From NCBI RefSeq assembly GCF_003574295.1, contig NZ_BHGK01000001.1, positions 2,356,001 to 2,420,000 of the forward strand: DNA of 64,000 nt, given 5' to 3'. Both the position numbers and the translations under genes were made by a program. The first letter of the stretch is position 1; every line of letters begins with the position of its first letter. Of the stretch, positions 1 to 9,073 are shown piece by piece. The DNA is from Mediterraneibacter butyricigenes. Lineage in GTDB: Bacteria > Bacillota > Clostridia > Lachnospirales > Lachnospiraceae. The notes below the pieces were generated by a model. That model searched no databases, was not told the origin of the DNA, and was given only the letters and a program-made list of their open reading frames with translations.

Positions 1-1662
1 ACCGATGATCGGCATCATCTCTACGATGCTGACTTCTGCACCCTTTGGAGCGAAGAATTCTACAACGTCCAGACCTACGGCACCACCACCGATAACGACA
101 ACTTTCTTACCGGTCAGATCTTCCGGATAGTCGTTGATGTGGTTGATCATGTTCAGGATAGAGGATACTTTTCCGCCTTCCTTGTCAATGTGGTCATGCA
201 GTCCCTTGATCGGCGGGAGCAGTGGCATGGAACCGGTTGCATTGACGATGATATTCGGTTTCAGTGTCTTGATCAGGTCTACGGTTGCTTCGGTTCCGGT
301 AAAGATGAACAGGTTCTGGAGTTTCTCCGCACGATGGATCATGTAGTTCGGGAAGTCCGCCAGACGTTTCTTGTCCGGAATCTTGGAAATCTCAGCAGCC
401 AGACCGCCTAAGTGATCTTTCTTCTCGATCAGGAAGGTAGTACATCCGACTTCAGCGGCTGTACAGGCAGCTTCCAGACCGGCAGTTCCACCACCGACAA
501 CGACAACGTTGCAAGGTTTGTTGATGTGCTGTTTCTTATAAGTATCTCCGTTCGGAACAGCCGGGTTTACGGTACAACGGATCGGATGGTTGATTCCGAT
601 ACGGTTTCCGGCACAACCGATGTTACAGGAAATACATTTACGGATATCACAGATATCACCGAATTCTACTTTGTTGACCCAGTCAGGATCTGCGATCAGT
701 CCACGCCCCATTCCGATGATGTCGGCATCACCTCTTGCCAGAATATCTTCTGCAACATGAGGATCACGGATATTACCCATTGTGACACAGAGTTTTCCGT
801 ATTTCTCTTTTACGGCTTTTGCCATGTAAGAACGCCATCCGTCCGGATGATAGTTGGCATCGATCTGGTTCTGGAGGGAACCGTTGAGGGCTGCGGATAC
901 ATCGAAGACATCGACTTCTTCCTGGAAATATTTCAGATAATCCAGAGTATCATCCAGAGTATTTCCGCCTTCCATAAATTCATCGGCACTGATGCGGACG
1001 AAGATCGGGAAGAACGGTCCAACCTGTTTGCGGACTTCTTCGATGATCATTTTTGCGAAACGTGCACGGTTTTCCGGAGATCCGCCGAATTCATCGGTTC
1101 TCTTGTTGGTCAGCGGAGAAAGGAACTGGCTGATCAGGTAAGAATGTCCTGCGTGGATCTCCACACAGTCAAATCCTGCGATCTGAGCTCTCTTTGCTGC
1201 TTCTCCGTATTTCTTTACAATATGAAGAATCTCATCTTTTTCTAACGGGCGAGGAATCTCACCGCCTGCTTTGGATGGAACATCGGAAGCAGATACCGGC
1301 TGCATGTTGATACGTGCAGACTGTGCGGATGCACCTGCGTGATTGATCTGGATACCGATACAGGCTCCGTGCTGATGTACAGTCTCTGTCAGCTTGAACA
1401 GACGCGGAATGTAATTATCCTGGTCGATACGAAGCTGTGTGGTTCCGTTGGATCCCTGCGGGGAATCTACGCTGGCATTTTCTACCATAATAAGACCGGT
1501 ACCGCCCTTTGCTCTCAGTTCATAATAATTAATATGGAGAAAACTCATTTCTCCGCTCTGCTCACCATAGTTGGTTCCCATTGGTGTCATCATAATACGG
1601 TTCTTCATTGTCATGCGACGAATCGTCAGCGGTTCGAAAATGTGTCTGTACTCGCTCTTCAT
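1..1662 (-). CDS. Old-yellow-enzyme family Fe-S flavoprotein (enoate / 2,4-dienoyl-CoA reductase-like), C-terminus outside window
   Basis: The reverse strand encodes at least 554 residues and runs off the left edge. The N-terminal part is an OYE-type FMN barrel (TPMGTNYGE near the start, EIHAGHSYLISQFLSP in the middle). It is followed by a 4Fe-4S motif with Cys343, Cys346, Cys350 and Cys363, and then by two dinucleotide-binding motifs (VVVGGGTAGLEAA and VVVGGGAVGLDVV). This is the architecture of 2,4-dienoyl-CoA reductase, trimethylamine dehydrogenase and related enzymes, which use NAD(P)H to reduce activated C=C bonds. The ATG at 1662 follows a GTAGGAGG ribosome binding site. It is divergent from a LysR gene and close to quinate/shikimate genes. 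I therefore infer a hydroaromatic or cinnamate-type enoate substrate, but the sequence alone does not fix the substrate. Confidence 0.88.
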   Translation of the reverse strand, partial: MKSEYRHIFEPLTIRRMTMKNRIMMTPMGTNYGEQSGEMSFLHINYYELRAKGGTGLIMVENASVDSPQGSNGTTQLRIDQDNYIPRLFKLTETVHQHGACIGIQINHAGASAQSARINMQPVSASDVPSKAGGEIPRPLEKDEILHIVKKYGEAAKRAQIAGFDCVEIHAGHSYLISQFLSPLTNKRTDEFGGSPENRARFAKMIIEEVRKQVGPFFPIFVRISADEFMEGGNTLDDTLDYLKYFQEEVDVFDVSAALNGSLQNQIDANYHPDGWRSYMAKAVKEKYGKLCVTMGNIRDPHVAEDILARGDADIIGMGRGLIADPDWVNKVEFGDICDIRKCISCNIGCAGNRIGINHPIRCTVNPAVPNGDTYKKQHINKPCNVVVVGGGTAGLEAACTAAEVGCTTFLIEKKDHLGGLAAEISKIPDKKRLADFPNYMIHRAEKLQNLFIFTGTEATVDLIKTLKPNIIVNATGSMPLLPPIKGLHDHIDKEGGKVSSILNMINHINDYPEDLTGKKVVVIGGGAVGLDVVEFFAPKGAEVSIVEMMPIIG

Positions 1663-1975
1663 TAGAAATAATCCTCCTACATTTGATTATCAGTTTGATC
1701 GTGATAAATGGTTTTGAAAAATGTGTTTCTTTTTTACAATAGGAAGCGAACCGTGTTGGTTATTGGTGATTGGTATGTGTGGAATGCTTCCTATGGGAGT
1801 GAGGTTGTTTTATAGTCTGATGTATATGATGCTTCTGTAGATAAAGATCTTTTTCATCCGGCATCATGTATTTGATATAAGATTAACGACTTGACTATGG
1901 TTGCATTATAGGAAAAGAAAGATAGTTTATCAAATGCATATTTTCGGCGAAAACTATAGATAAAAACTATAAATT

Positions 1976-1996
1976 GTGATATTTTATAAATATCAC
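1976..1996. promoter_or_regulatory. Perfect 21-bp palindrome, candidate LysR operator
   Basis: The arms GTGATATTT and AAATATCAC are exact reverse complements around a TAT centre, 47 bp upstream of the LysR start. LysR proteins bind interrupted dyads of T-N11-A type and usually control the divergent gene as well as themselves. The half-site recurs as GTGATAAAT at 1701-1709, next to the OYE gene start, and as TATCAC at 4030-4035 in the aroE promoter. The remainder of the 380-bp gap (1663-2042) shows no gene; it is AT-rich promoter DNA. Confidence 0.55.
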
Positions 1997-2042
1997 TGAA
2001 AAAAGTACGTCGAAAAAGAAGCAAAAGAAGGAGGAGCGGGCG

Positions 2043-2927
2043 TTGAATCTGAATCAGTTGCAGTATTTTCTGACTTTGTCAAAATTAGAACATTATACCC
2101 AGGCGGCGAAGGAACTGAAGATCACTCAGCCAAGTCTGAGCCATGCCATGAGCGCATTGGAGGAGGAACTGGGAACCAGGTTATTTGAAAAAAGGGGTCG
2201 TAATGTAGTATTGACCAAATACGGAAAAGTATTTCAGGAATATGTAGAAGATGCGCTGCACACGCTGGATACCGGAGTGCGAAAGACGAAAGCGATGACC
2301 GGACAGACTACCGGAGTGATCGATCTGGCTTATATCTATACGCTTGGAAGCCGGTTTGTGCCGCAGTTGGTAGGAGATTTCTTAAGGAGCAATGAAGAAC
2401 TGAAGGCGCAGTTTCATTTTACGGTGGGGAACACATCCAAGATTCTGGAAGGGCTGAAAGAAGAAAAATATGATCTGGCCTTCTGTTCCCGAATGGAGCA
2501 GGAGACGGAGATCCACTTCACACCGGTGGCACAGGAAAAACTGGTGGTTGTAACACCAAAAGGGCACCCGCTTTCGGAAAAACGAATGGTGGAGATTTCG
2601 GAAGCTGTCAAATATCCGCAGGTCTATTTTACGCGGGACAGCGGGCTTCGGCCGGTCATCGACAAGTTGTTTGCAAAGTCAGGGCTTCAGCCGAAGATCG
2701 CATATGAAATAGAAGAAGACGGAGCCATGGCGGGACTGGTGGAACAGAATTTCGGAATTGCGATCATGCCGGATATTCCGTTGCTCGGACAGTTGCAGGT
2801 GGAAGTGCTGAATTTCCTGAATCCGGGCGAACCGCGGTATATTTATATGGCACAGTTGGAAGGAAAATATCAGCCACCTATGGTAGAAAAATTTACCCGG
2901 TTTGTGCAGAGAAACCGGACATTGTAA
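2043..2927 (+). CDS. LysR family transcriptional regulator
   Basis: A 294-residue protein with an N-terminal winged helix-turn-helix (about residues 1-60, MNLNQLQYFLTLSKLEHYTQ, then AAKELKITQPSLSHAMSALE), a linker helix and a periplasmic-binding-like effector domain (about 90-290). It starts with TTG preceded by GAAGGAGGAG. It is divergent from the OYE oxidoreductase and convergent with a paralogous LysR gene of identical length. LysR activators normally sense a pathway metabolite, so a hydroaromatic acid is the obvious candidate ligand; this is inferred from context only. It probably controls the OYE gene and the aroE-dctP operon. Confidence 0.9.
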   Translation: MNLNQLQYFLTLSKLEHYTQAAKELKITQPSLSHAMSALEEELGTRLFEKRGRNVVLTKYGKVFQEYVEDALHTLDTGVRKTKAMTGQTTGVIDLAYIYTLGSRFVPQLVGDFLRSNEELKAQFHFTVGNTSKILEGLKEEKYDLAFCSRMEQETEIHFTPVAQEKLVVVTPKGHPLSEKRMVEISEAVKYPQVYFTRDSGLRPVIDKLFAKSGLQPKIAYEIEEDGAMAGLVEQNFGIAIMPDIPLLGQLQVEVLNFLNPGEPRYIYMAQLEGKYQPPMVEKFTRFVQRNRTL

Positions 2928-3011
2928 GAGGAAAGACACAGAGTAATACAGGAGGATTACGGACTGCAAACGTTGAGAAAATCAGGGATTATGCAAGGAA
3001 TCATGTAAAAG

Positions 3012-3042
3012 AAGAAGGAAGCCTAGAGTTGGCTTCCTTCTT
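3012..3042. terminator. Bidirectional intrinsic terminator between convergent LysR genes
   Basis: A 12-bp perfect stem (AAGAAGGAAGCC with GGCTTCCTTCTT) encloses a 7-nt loop. Pyrimidine/T-rich DNA follows in both directions. The hairpin overlaps the stop codon of the minus-strand LysR gene (CTA at 3023-3025), so the last codons of that gene form part of the stem. Confidence 0.75.
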
Positions 3043-3907
3043 TACGTATAAAACGGATGAAATTTTTGGCGGACGGGATCAGATACCGGTCTTTCATATA
3101 AGCAAGATAGACGGTGTGCTGGATGGGAGATCCCTCCAGATGCAGAATCTCCACGTTCCTGTCATGGACGGCTTCCACGTCTGCTACCAGGGCAATTCCG
3201 AAGTCCTCTGCCACCAGGGCTGAAATGGCGTTTTCATCGGGGCATTCATGACGGATTGTCGCGGAAAGTCCGTAGGATTCGTAGCAGCGTCTGGTGAACC
3301 GTCCCAGTCCGGAATGGCGGTCGTAGCCGATCATGGGATAAGGCAGCATATCTTGAAGAGACAGAGAAGTGCGGCCGGTTAAAGGATGATCGGGCGGTGT
3401 GATCACCACCATTTCCTGATGGATCAGGGGAGTAAACTGGATATCCGGTTCATTTTCTACATAGGAACAAAAGGCGATATCGTACTTCTCCTTTTTTAAT
3501 CCTTCAATGATCTCCGAAGTGTGGAGCTGATGGAAATTAAAATTCACATGCTGGTTCTTCTCCTGGCTTAAAAATCGGCGGACCATATGGGGAATGTAAT
3601 GACTGGCAAGAGGAAATACATAGGCAATATCGATGTCGCCTTCGTCTCCGGCAAGCTGTCGCATATGGTTTTCGGCAGTCTGAACTTCGCTCATGATCCG
3701 GTCTACATGTTCCAGGAAAATCCGGCCGTACTTGGTCAGATGTATATTTCGACCATTCCGTTCAAATAATATAATGCCCAGTTCTTCTTCCAGCGTGCTG
3801 ATAGAACGGCTCAGGCTTGGCTGGGAAATATTTAAGGCGGTGGCAGCCTGCCGGAAATGCTGGAGCTTTGCGGTGGTCTGAAAATAGAGCAATTGATTTA
3901 ATGTCAT
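3023..3907 (-). CDS. LysR family transcriptional regulator (paralogue of the neighbouring LysR)
   Basis: A 294-residue LysR protein (TLNQLLYFQTTAKLQHFRQA, then AATALNISQPSLSRSI) with the same length and layout as the 2043-2927 gene and clear similarity along the whole protein. This points to duplication and divergence. ATG at 3907 follows AAAGGAGG. It is divergent from the shikimate dehydrogenase gene with a 212-bp shared promoter region, so it is the likely direct regulator of the aroE-MFS-aroD-TRAP operon. Two paralogous regulators could distinguish two related ligands such as quinate and shikimate; this is inference. Confidence 0.9.
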   Translation of the reverse strand: MTLNQLLYFQTTAKLQHFRQAATALNISQPSLSRSISTLEEELGIILFERNGRNIHLTKYGRIFLEHVDRIMSEVQTAENHMRQLAGDEGDIDIAYVFPLASHYIPHMVRRFLSQEKNQHVNFNFHQLHTSEIIEGLKKEKYDIAFCSYVENEPDIQFTPLIHQEMVVITPPDHPLTGRTSLSLQDMLPYPMIGYDRHSGLGRFTRRCYESYGLSATIRHECPDENAISALVAEDFGIALVADVEAVHDRNVEILHLEGSPIQHTVYLAYMKDRYLIPSAKNFIRFIRKEGSQL

Positions 3908-3975
3908 AGGAAACTGTCCTCCTTTGATAAGAAAATGACAACGGGCAATAAAAGGAAGTGGCTTTTGGTATATTT

Positions 3976-4052
3976 TATCATAAATGATACTTAAAAGCTA
4001 TCAAAAAAGAATAAAAGATATATTAGAACTATCACGAGGGTTGTACTATAAT
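3976..4052 (+). promoter_or_regulatory. Promoter/operator region of the aroE-dctP operon
   Basis: A short palindrome TATCAT-AA-ATGATA lies at 3976-3989. A TATCAC half-site at 4030-4035 matches the dyad found upstream of the other LysR gene. A consensus -10 TATAAT is at 4047-4052, but no good -35 hexamer lies 16-18 bp upstream. A good -10 with a poor -35 and upstream dyads is what a LysR-activated promoter looks like. Confidence 0.5.
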
Positions 4053-4119
4053 GGTGGTAGTGAGGTTGTTTAATAATTAACGAACAAAAAACATCATTTA
4101 TTTAAAAGGAGAAAAAACA

Positions 4120-4992
4120 ATGGCAGAGAGAATTACAGGACACACAGAATTAATCGGACTTATGGCTTATCCAATTCGTCACTCAAGTTCACCGGCAATG
4201 CATAATGAAGCATTTGCTTATCTGGGACTGGATTATGCTTATCTTGCATTTGAAGTAGATAACGATACACTGGAAGACGCAGTAAAAGGTCTGCGTGCAT
4301 TAAAGATGGTAGGATCCAACGTATCTATGCCGAACAAGACCGTGGTACATAAATATCTGGATGAACTCTCTCCGGCAGCAGAACTTTGCGGAGCAGTTAA
4401 CACGATCGTAAACGATAACGGAAAACTGATCGGACACATTACAGATGGTATCGGATATATGAAAGCACTGAAAGATAACGATATCGATGTCATTGGAAAG
4501 AAGATGACTATCGTCGGAGCAGGCGGAGCCGCAACAGCAATTGAAGTACAGGCTGCTTTGGATGGTGTGGCAGAAATGTCTATCTTTAATGTAAGAGATA
4601 AATTTTGGGCAAATGCAGAAGAGACCGTTAAGAAGATCAACGAAAGAACAAACTGTAAAGTTACCTTATATGATCTGGCAGATCTTGACAAACTGAAAGA
4701 AGAGATCGCTGATTCTTATCTTTTTGCAAATGCAACAGGAATGGGAATGAAACCGCTGGAAGGACAGACCTACATTCCGGACAAATCCTTCTTCCGCCCG
4801 GACCTGATCGTAACAGACGTTGTATATGCTCCACGTGAGACTGCAATGCTGAAGATGGCAAAAGAAGTCGGATGCAAGACCATGAATGGACTTGGAATGA
4901 TGCTGTTCCAGGGAGCTGCCGCATTTGAAATGTGGACCGGGAAAGAAATGCCGATCGAGCATATGAAAGAAGTTCTGGATATTAAATACTAA
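4120..4992 (+). CDS. ydiB: Quinate/shikimate dehydrogenase (YdiB-like AroE family)
   Basis: A 290-residue AroE-family protein that interconverts shikimate and 3-dehydroshikimate and, in the YdiB branch, quinate and 3-dehydroquinate. The catalytic pair is present: Lys73 in SMPNKTVV and Asp109 in ITDGIGY. The Rossmann glycine motif GAGGAATAIEVQ is present. The cofactor loop reads FNVRDKFW, resembling the FNRRDEFF of E. coli YdiB rather than the NRT motif of NADP-specific AroE, so NAD use is likely. It is the first gene of the operon with a YdiN-like carrier and aroD, the same trio as ydiN-ydiB-aroD in E. coli. No other aro biosynthetic genes are nearby, which favours a catabolic role. ATG follows AAAAGGAGAA. 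Confidence 0.9.
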   Translation: MAERITGHTELIGLMAYPIRHSSSPAMHNEAFAYLGLDYAYLAFEVDNDTLEDAVKGLRALKMVGSNVSMPNKTVVHKYLDELSPAAELCGAVNTIVNDNGKLIGHITDGIGYMKALKDNDIDVIGKKMTIVGAGGAATAIEVQAALDGVAEMSIFNVRDKFWANAEETVKKINERTNCKVTLYDLADLDKLKEEIADSYLFANATGMGMKPLEGQTYIPDKSFFRPDLIVTDVVYAPRETAMLKMAKEVGCKTMNGLGMMLFQGAAAFEMWTGKEMPIEHMKEVLDIKY

Positions 4993-5024
4993 TTATAGAA
5001 CGAAGATGAAAGGAAAAGAATAGA

Positions 5025-6215
5025 ATGAATAAAAAATATTTGCCAAGCGCGTTGATCCTTTATTTAAACTACTTTGTTCATGGAATCGGATGCTCCATCC
5101 TGGGACAGGCAGTCGTAAAAGAAATGCTGGCTGAGCAGTGGGGAACCGGTGATGTAATGGGTGTAACTGCAATCGCTGCTGCACTGGGACTGGGAAGACT
5201 GATCTCCCTTCCGTTTGCCGGACCGCTGTCCGATAAACTTGGCAGACGAATTTCCGTATTGATTGGATGTGCTTCTTATGTTATTTTCTTTGTAGGGATT
5301 GCATTTTCCCCGAGTGTGGGCGTCGCTTATATCGCTGCGATCATGGGTGGTATTGCAAATTCTTTCTTAGATACCGCAACTTATCCGGCAGTAGCAGAGA
5401 TCATCTATAAATATACCGGAGTTGCAACCATGGGAATCAAATTCTTTATTTCCATCGCACAGCTTTTGATGCCGTTCTTCCTGGGTATCTGTGCCGGAAC
5501 ATCTATGTCTTATCTGATGCTTCCGCTGGTAGGTGGAATTGTAATTGCTGTTCTCGGAATCCTGGCAATCTTTGCTCCGTTCCCGATCGTAGAGGGAACC
5601 GGAAAATCTGAGTCCCTGATCAGCAACCTGAAAAATGCACACTTCTCTCTGGAGAGTGTGGCTCTGATCCTGATCGGATTTACCAGCACAGCAACCTTCC
5701 AACTCTGGCTGAACTGTGCACAGACCTTCGGAAAAGAAATCGCAGGCATTTCTGCAGAAAAAGTATCCGTGATGCAGACTTACTATTCCGCAGGAACCAT
5801 GGTAGCGCTGGTTGTGACCAGCCTTCTGATCACAAAGTTCAAACAGGTACGTTTCCTGGTGATCTATCCGGCAATCTCTGTTGTAATGCTGATTCTGGTT
5901 TACCTGATTAAGACACCGGCGATCTGTTTCGTAGGTGCATTCGTGATCGGATATGCGGCAGCAGGTGGTGTGCTTCAGATGGCAACAGCCGTTGTCAATG
6001 ATCTGTTCCCGAGAATCAAAGGAACCATTACCAGTCTGGTCATGATCGCATCCAGCCTGTGTAACTATACGATCCTGACAGCAGCTTCCAAAATGACAGC
6101 AACAAATGTTATCGTAATGAATATCGTGATCACTGTGATCGGTGTGTTGTTGGCGGTGTTTGTAAATGTTCGCTATGGAGTCCTTCTGAAAAACTCAGAG
6201 GCTTCCGCAAAATAA
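5025..6215 (+). CDS. MFS transporter, YdiN/YdiM-like, probable shikimate or quinate carrier
   Basis: A 396-residue major facilitator with about 12 hydrophobic segments and the loop 2-3 signature GPLSDKLGRR. The segment AFVIGYAAAGGVLQM closely resembles the corresponding part of E. coli YdiN, whose gene also neighbours ydiB and aroD. It lies 32 bp after the dehydrogenase gene, in the same operon. I infer proton-coupled movement of a hydroaromatic acid across the membrane. Because a TRAP importer follows in the same operon, this carrier could instead export a reduced end product. Confidence 0.82.
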   Translation: MNKKYLPSALILYLNYFVHGIGCSILGQAVVKEMLAEQWGTGDVMGVTAIAAALGLGRLISLPFAGPLSDKLGRRISVLIGCASYVIFFVGIAFSPSVGVAYIAAIMGGIANSFLDTATYPAVAEIIYKYTGVATMGIKFFISIAQLLMPFFLGICAGTSMSYLMLPLVGGIVIAVLGILAIFAPFPIVEGTGKSESLISNLKNAHFSLESVALILIGFTSTATFQLWLNCAQTFGKEIAGISAEKVSVMQTYYSAGTMVALVVTSLLITKFKQVRFLVIYPAISVVMLILVYLIKTPAICFVGAFVIGYAAAGGVLQMATAVVNDLFPRIKGTITSLVMIASSLCNYTILTAASKMTATNVIVMNIVITVIGVLLAVFVNVRYGVLLKNSEASAK

Positions 6216-6234
6216 ATAATCTGGTGCCGGGAAA

Positions 6235-6276
6235 CTTTTGCAGAGAAATGTTTTGAGGAGCATTTCTCTGCAGAAG
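6235..6276 (+). other. Intercistronic 16-bp hairpin between MFS and aroD genes
   Basis: The arms at 6235-6250 and 6261-6276 pair over 16 bp (one G-U wobble) around a 10-nt loop. No T-tract follows, so this is not a standard terminator. Position and strength suggest an mRNA processing or stabilising hairpin that sets the ratio of transporter to enzyme. Confidence 0.5.
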
Positions 6277-6349
6277 ATGGATTACAGAATATTTGTTATC
6301 ATGCAACAATAGTTGATAGAAATGTTTGAAAATAAAAAAGGAGAAAGAT

Positions 6350-7111
6350 ATGCAGACCGTAAAAGTCAGAAATATTGAAATCGGTGCAGGAATCCCGAAA
6401 ATCTGTGTTCCGATCGTAGGTGTGACAAGAGAAGATATTTTAGAAGCAGCAAAAGCCATTACTTCTACCAAAGCAGATGTGGTAGAGTGGCGTGTAGACT
6501 GGTATGAGGATATCTTTGATTTTGCAAAGACAGAAGAGACCATGAAAGCACTCCGTGAAGTACTGGGAGAGACTCCGATCCTGTTTACTTTCCGTACATC
6601 CAAAGAGGGTGGAGAAAAAGAAATTGAGACAGATGTCTATGTGGAACTGAACCAGAAGGCTGCAAAGACCGGTCTGGTAGATCTGGTCGATGTGGAAGCA
6701 TTTACCGGAGATGATGCAGTAAAAGCAGTGGTAGAGACTGCGCACGCAAACGGCGTGAAAGTCATCGCCTCCAACCATGATTTCCACAAGACTCCTGCAA
6801 AAGAGGAAATCGTATCCCGCCTGAGAAAAATGCAGGAATTAGGCGCAGATATTCCGAAGATCGCAGTTATGCCGCAGAATAAGAAGGATGTACTGACCCT
6901 TCTTGGTGCAACTGAAGAAATGGCATCCGAATATGCAGATCGTCCGATCATCACCATGTCTATGGCAGGAACCGGAGTGATCAGCCGCCTTTGCGGAGAA
7001 GTATTCGGATCTGCACTGACCTTTGGTGCAGTCGGAAAAGTGTCCGCACCGGGACAGATGGGAATCGAAGATCTGACAACGGTACTTGGACTTCTTCACA
7101 AGAGTCTGTAA
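6350..7111 (+). CDS. aroD: Type I 3-dehydroquinate dehydratase
   Basis: A 253-residue type I dehydroquinase catalysing 3-dehydroquinate to 3-dehydroshikimate through a Schiff base. The key residues fall exactly at the E. coli AroD numbers: His143 in SNHDFHKTP and Lys170 in IPKIAVMP. EWRVDWYED is the usual substrate-binding strand. I chose the ATG at 6350 because AAAAGGAGAAAG precedes it; an upstream in-frame start at 6326 lacks a ribosome binding site. With the YdiB-like enzyme it forms the quinate to 3-dehydroquinate to 3-dehydroshikimate to shikimate path. Confidence 0.95.
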   Translation: MQTVKVRNIEIGAGIPKICVPIVGVTREDILEAAKAITSTKADVVEWRVDWYEDIFDFAKTEETMKALREVLGETPILFTFRTSKEGGEKEIETDVYVELNQKAAKTGLVDLVDVEAFTGDDAVKAVVETAHANGVKVIASNHDFHKTPAKEEIVSRLRKMQELGADIPKIAVMPQNKKDVLTLLGATEEMASEYADRPIITMSMAGTGVISRLCGEVFGSALTFGAVGKVSAPGQMGIEDLTTVLGLLHKSL

Positions 7112-7140
7112 TTGAAAAGATTGGAATTTATAAGCAGAAA

Positions 7141-7197
7141 AAAGCAGGCATTTCGAGGGAACCACCTGTTTGGAATGTTCCTCGGAGTGCCTGCTTT
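7141..7197 (+). other. Intercistronic hairpin between aroD and dctQ
   Basis: The outer arms AAAGCAGGCA and TGCCTGCTTT are perfectly complementary over 10 bp. An inner helix (CGAGGGAAC with GTTCCTCG, one bulge) extends it. Only three T follow, so it may be a leaky terminator or a processing site that reduces TRAP expression relative to aroD. Confidence 0.45.
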
Positions 7198-7270
7198 AGA
7201 AATCTCAGAGAGTGTAGTATAATTTTACCTGTTGAAAGTCAAAATTTTAACGATTGGAAAGGGTGATGAA

Positions 7271-7771
7271 GTGAAGAAAATATTAAACTGGTTGAATGAA
7301 AATCTGGAAGAGGTTCTGATGGTCATTGCCCTGATTGCGATGACACTGATCATGGGGATTCAGGTGTTTTCCCGATATGTATTGGGAATGTCTTTATCCT
7401 GGTCAGAAGAACTGACAAGATATATCTTTATCTGGTCCGGATTCTTAAGTGTCAGTTATTGTACCAAAAAATGTGTTTCTATCAAGATTGAACAGTTCGT
7501 AGCCATGTTTCCGAGAAGAGGGAAAGCGGCATTTAAAGTGGTCAACCATACCTTTGAACTGATCTTGTTTTTATATCTGATCCCATTTGCGTGGAAATTT
7601 TTTATGTCTGCGGTCGTAAGCGGACAGACCAGTCCGGCTCTGAACCTGCCGATGTATTATGTGCAGGTTGCACCACTTTTTTCATTTGTGCTGGTGGCAT
7701 TCCGGATTGCGCAGAGATGGTGGATTGAGCTGATGGTAGTACTGAAAAAGGAAAAGAAAGGAAATGTGTGA
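7271..7771 (+). CDS. dctQ: TRAP transporter small membrane subunit (DctQ family)
   Basis: A 166-residue protein with four predicted membrane helices and the DctQ-type segment FSRYVLGMSLSWSEELTRY. I take GTG at 7271 as the start because GAAAGGGTG lies just upstream; a TTG at 7232 in frame would add 13 residues and has no ribosome binding site. The stop codon overlaps the start of the large subunit, indicating translational coupling. Confidence 0.88.
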   Translation: MKKILNWLNENLEEVLMVIALIAMTLIMGIQVFSRYVLGMSLSWSEELTRYIFIWSGFLSVSYCTKKCVSIKIEQFVAMFPRRGKAAFKVVNHTFELILFLYLIPFAWKFFMSAVVSGQTSPALNLPMYYVQVAPLFSFVLVAFRIAQRWWIELMVVLKKEKKGNV

Positions 7772-9060
7772 TGTCGGCAGTTGTAGTATTTATTTTGTTT
7801 GTGATCTGTCTGATGATTGCGATTCCGGTGTCGATCTCACTGGGAATTGCATCGGTTCTTCCGGGCGCATTCGATCCTTCCTTTACCGCCAGTGCGACCT
7901 ATGTAATCCGATCCATGTTTGGAGGACTGGACAGCTTTCCGTTGCTTGCGGTTCCGATGTTCGTGTTGTCGGGAATCATTATGGCGCGTGGCGGAATCTC
8001 GAAAAAATTATTCGATGTGTTTGCATACTTTATGGGAAACCGTACGGCTGGAATGCCCTGTGCGGTGATCGTGACCTGCCTGTTTTACGGAGCAATTTCC
8101 GGTTCCGGTCCGGCGACGGTGGCAGCAGTGGGAAGTATGACGATCCCGATTCTCGCAGATTTGGGATATGACCGGAAATTTGCAACGGCAGTGGTGGCAG
8201 TGGCCGGTGGACTCGGAGTGATTATTCCACCGAGTATCCCGTTTATCATGTATGGAATGGCATCCGGTGCTTCCGTCAGTGACCTGTTTCTGGCGGGAAT
8301 TATTCCGGGACTTCTGATCGGTGGACTGCTGATGATCTATGCGGTTTATTACTGCAAAAAGAATGGAGAAGATAAAGAACGGATCCGGGAAGTCGTGGGA
8401 GAACTTCATAAAAAAGGCTTCCTTGCCGTATTAAAAGAAAGTTTTCTGGCATTGTTGAGTCCGGTGATCATTTTGGGGTGTATTTACACCGGAGTGGCAT
8501 CGCCAACAGAGGCAGCGGTTATCTCTGTGTTCTATGCGTTGATCATCAGCCTGTTTGCATATCGTACGATTCATTTGAAGGATATCTGGGCGATTCTGGT
8601 GGAGTCGATTCGGACTTATGCACCGATCATGTTTATTCTGGCGGCTTCCGTTGCATTTTCCAGAGTATTGACTCTGATGCAGGTTCCGCAGGCAATCAGT
8701 GCATGGATTCTCGGAAACTTTACCAATAAGATTATTCTGTTGCTGGTGATAAATCTGTTCCTGCTTCTGGTGGGTATGGTGATGGATACCACACCGGCCA
8801 TCCTGATTCTGACACCGATCCTGCTTCCGATTGTGACACAGATCGGAATGAATCCGATTCATTTCGGAATTATGATGGTGGTGAATCTGGCAGTTGGATT
8901 TGTAACACCGCCAATTGGCGTCAATCTGTTTGTGGCAAGTTCTCTGACAGATATTCCGGTGATGGATCTGGCGAAACACGCTATGCCGATGATTTTGTAT
9001 TTCCTGTTGGCTCTGCTTTTGATTACATTTGTGCCACAGGTCAGTCTGGCGTTGTTATAG
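7771..9060 (+). CDS. dctM: TRAP transporter large permease subunit (DctM family)
   Basis: A 429-residue polytopic protein with the family features SIPVSISLGI-like N-terminus, GAISGSGPATVAAVGSM, and IIPPSIPFIMYG. It forms the sodium-coupled channel of the TRAP system together with DctQ. ATG at 7771 overlaps the TGA of dctQ by one base; a GTG one codon upstream is possible. Membership of the aroE operon suggests that the substrate is a carboxylate such as quinate, shikimate or a related hydroxycinnamate derivative; this is inference. Confidence 0.92.
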   Translation: MSAVVVFILFVICLMIAIPVSISLGIASVLPGAFDPSFTASATYVIRSMFGGLDSFPLLAVPMFVLSGIIMARGGISKKLFDVFAYFMGNRTAGMPCAVIVTCLFYGAISGSGPATVAAVGSMTIPILADLGYDRKFATAVVAVAGGLGVIIPPSIPFIMYGMASGASVSDLFLAGIIPGLLIGGLLMIYAVYYCKKNGEDKERIREVVGELHKKGFLAVLKESFLALLSPVIILGCIYTGVASPTEAAVISVFYALIISLFAYRTIHLKDIWAILVESIRTYAPIMFILAASVAFSRVLTLMQVPQAISAWILGNFTNKIILLLVINLFLLLVGMVMDTTPAILILTPILLPIVTQIGMNPIHFGIMMVVNLAVGFVTPPIGVNLFVASSLTDIPVMDLAKHAMPMILYFLLALLLITFVPQVSLALL

Positions 9061-9073
9061 GAGGATGTGGAGC

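Noticed and set aside
412-1245. 277-codon open frame on the plus strand
   Set aside because: It is antisense to the well-supported OYE flavoprotein gene, has no ribosome binding site and its translation is low-complexity shadow sequence.
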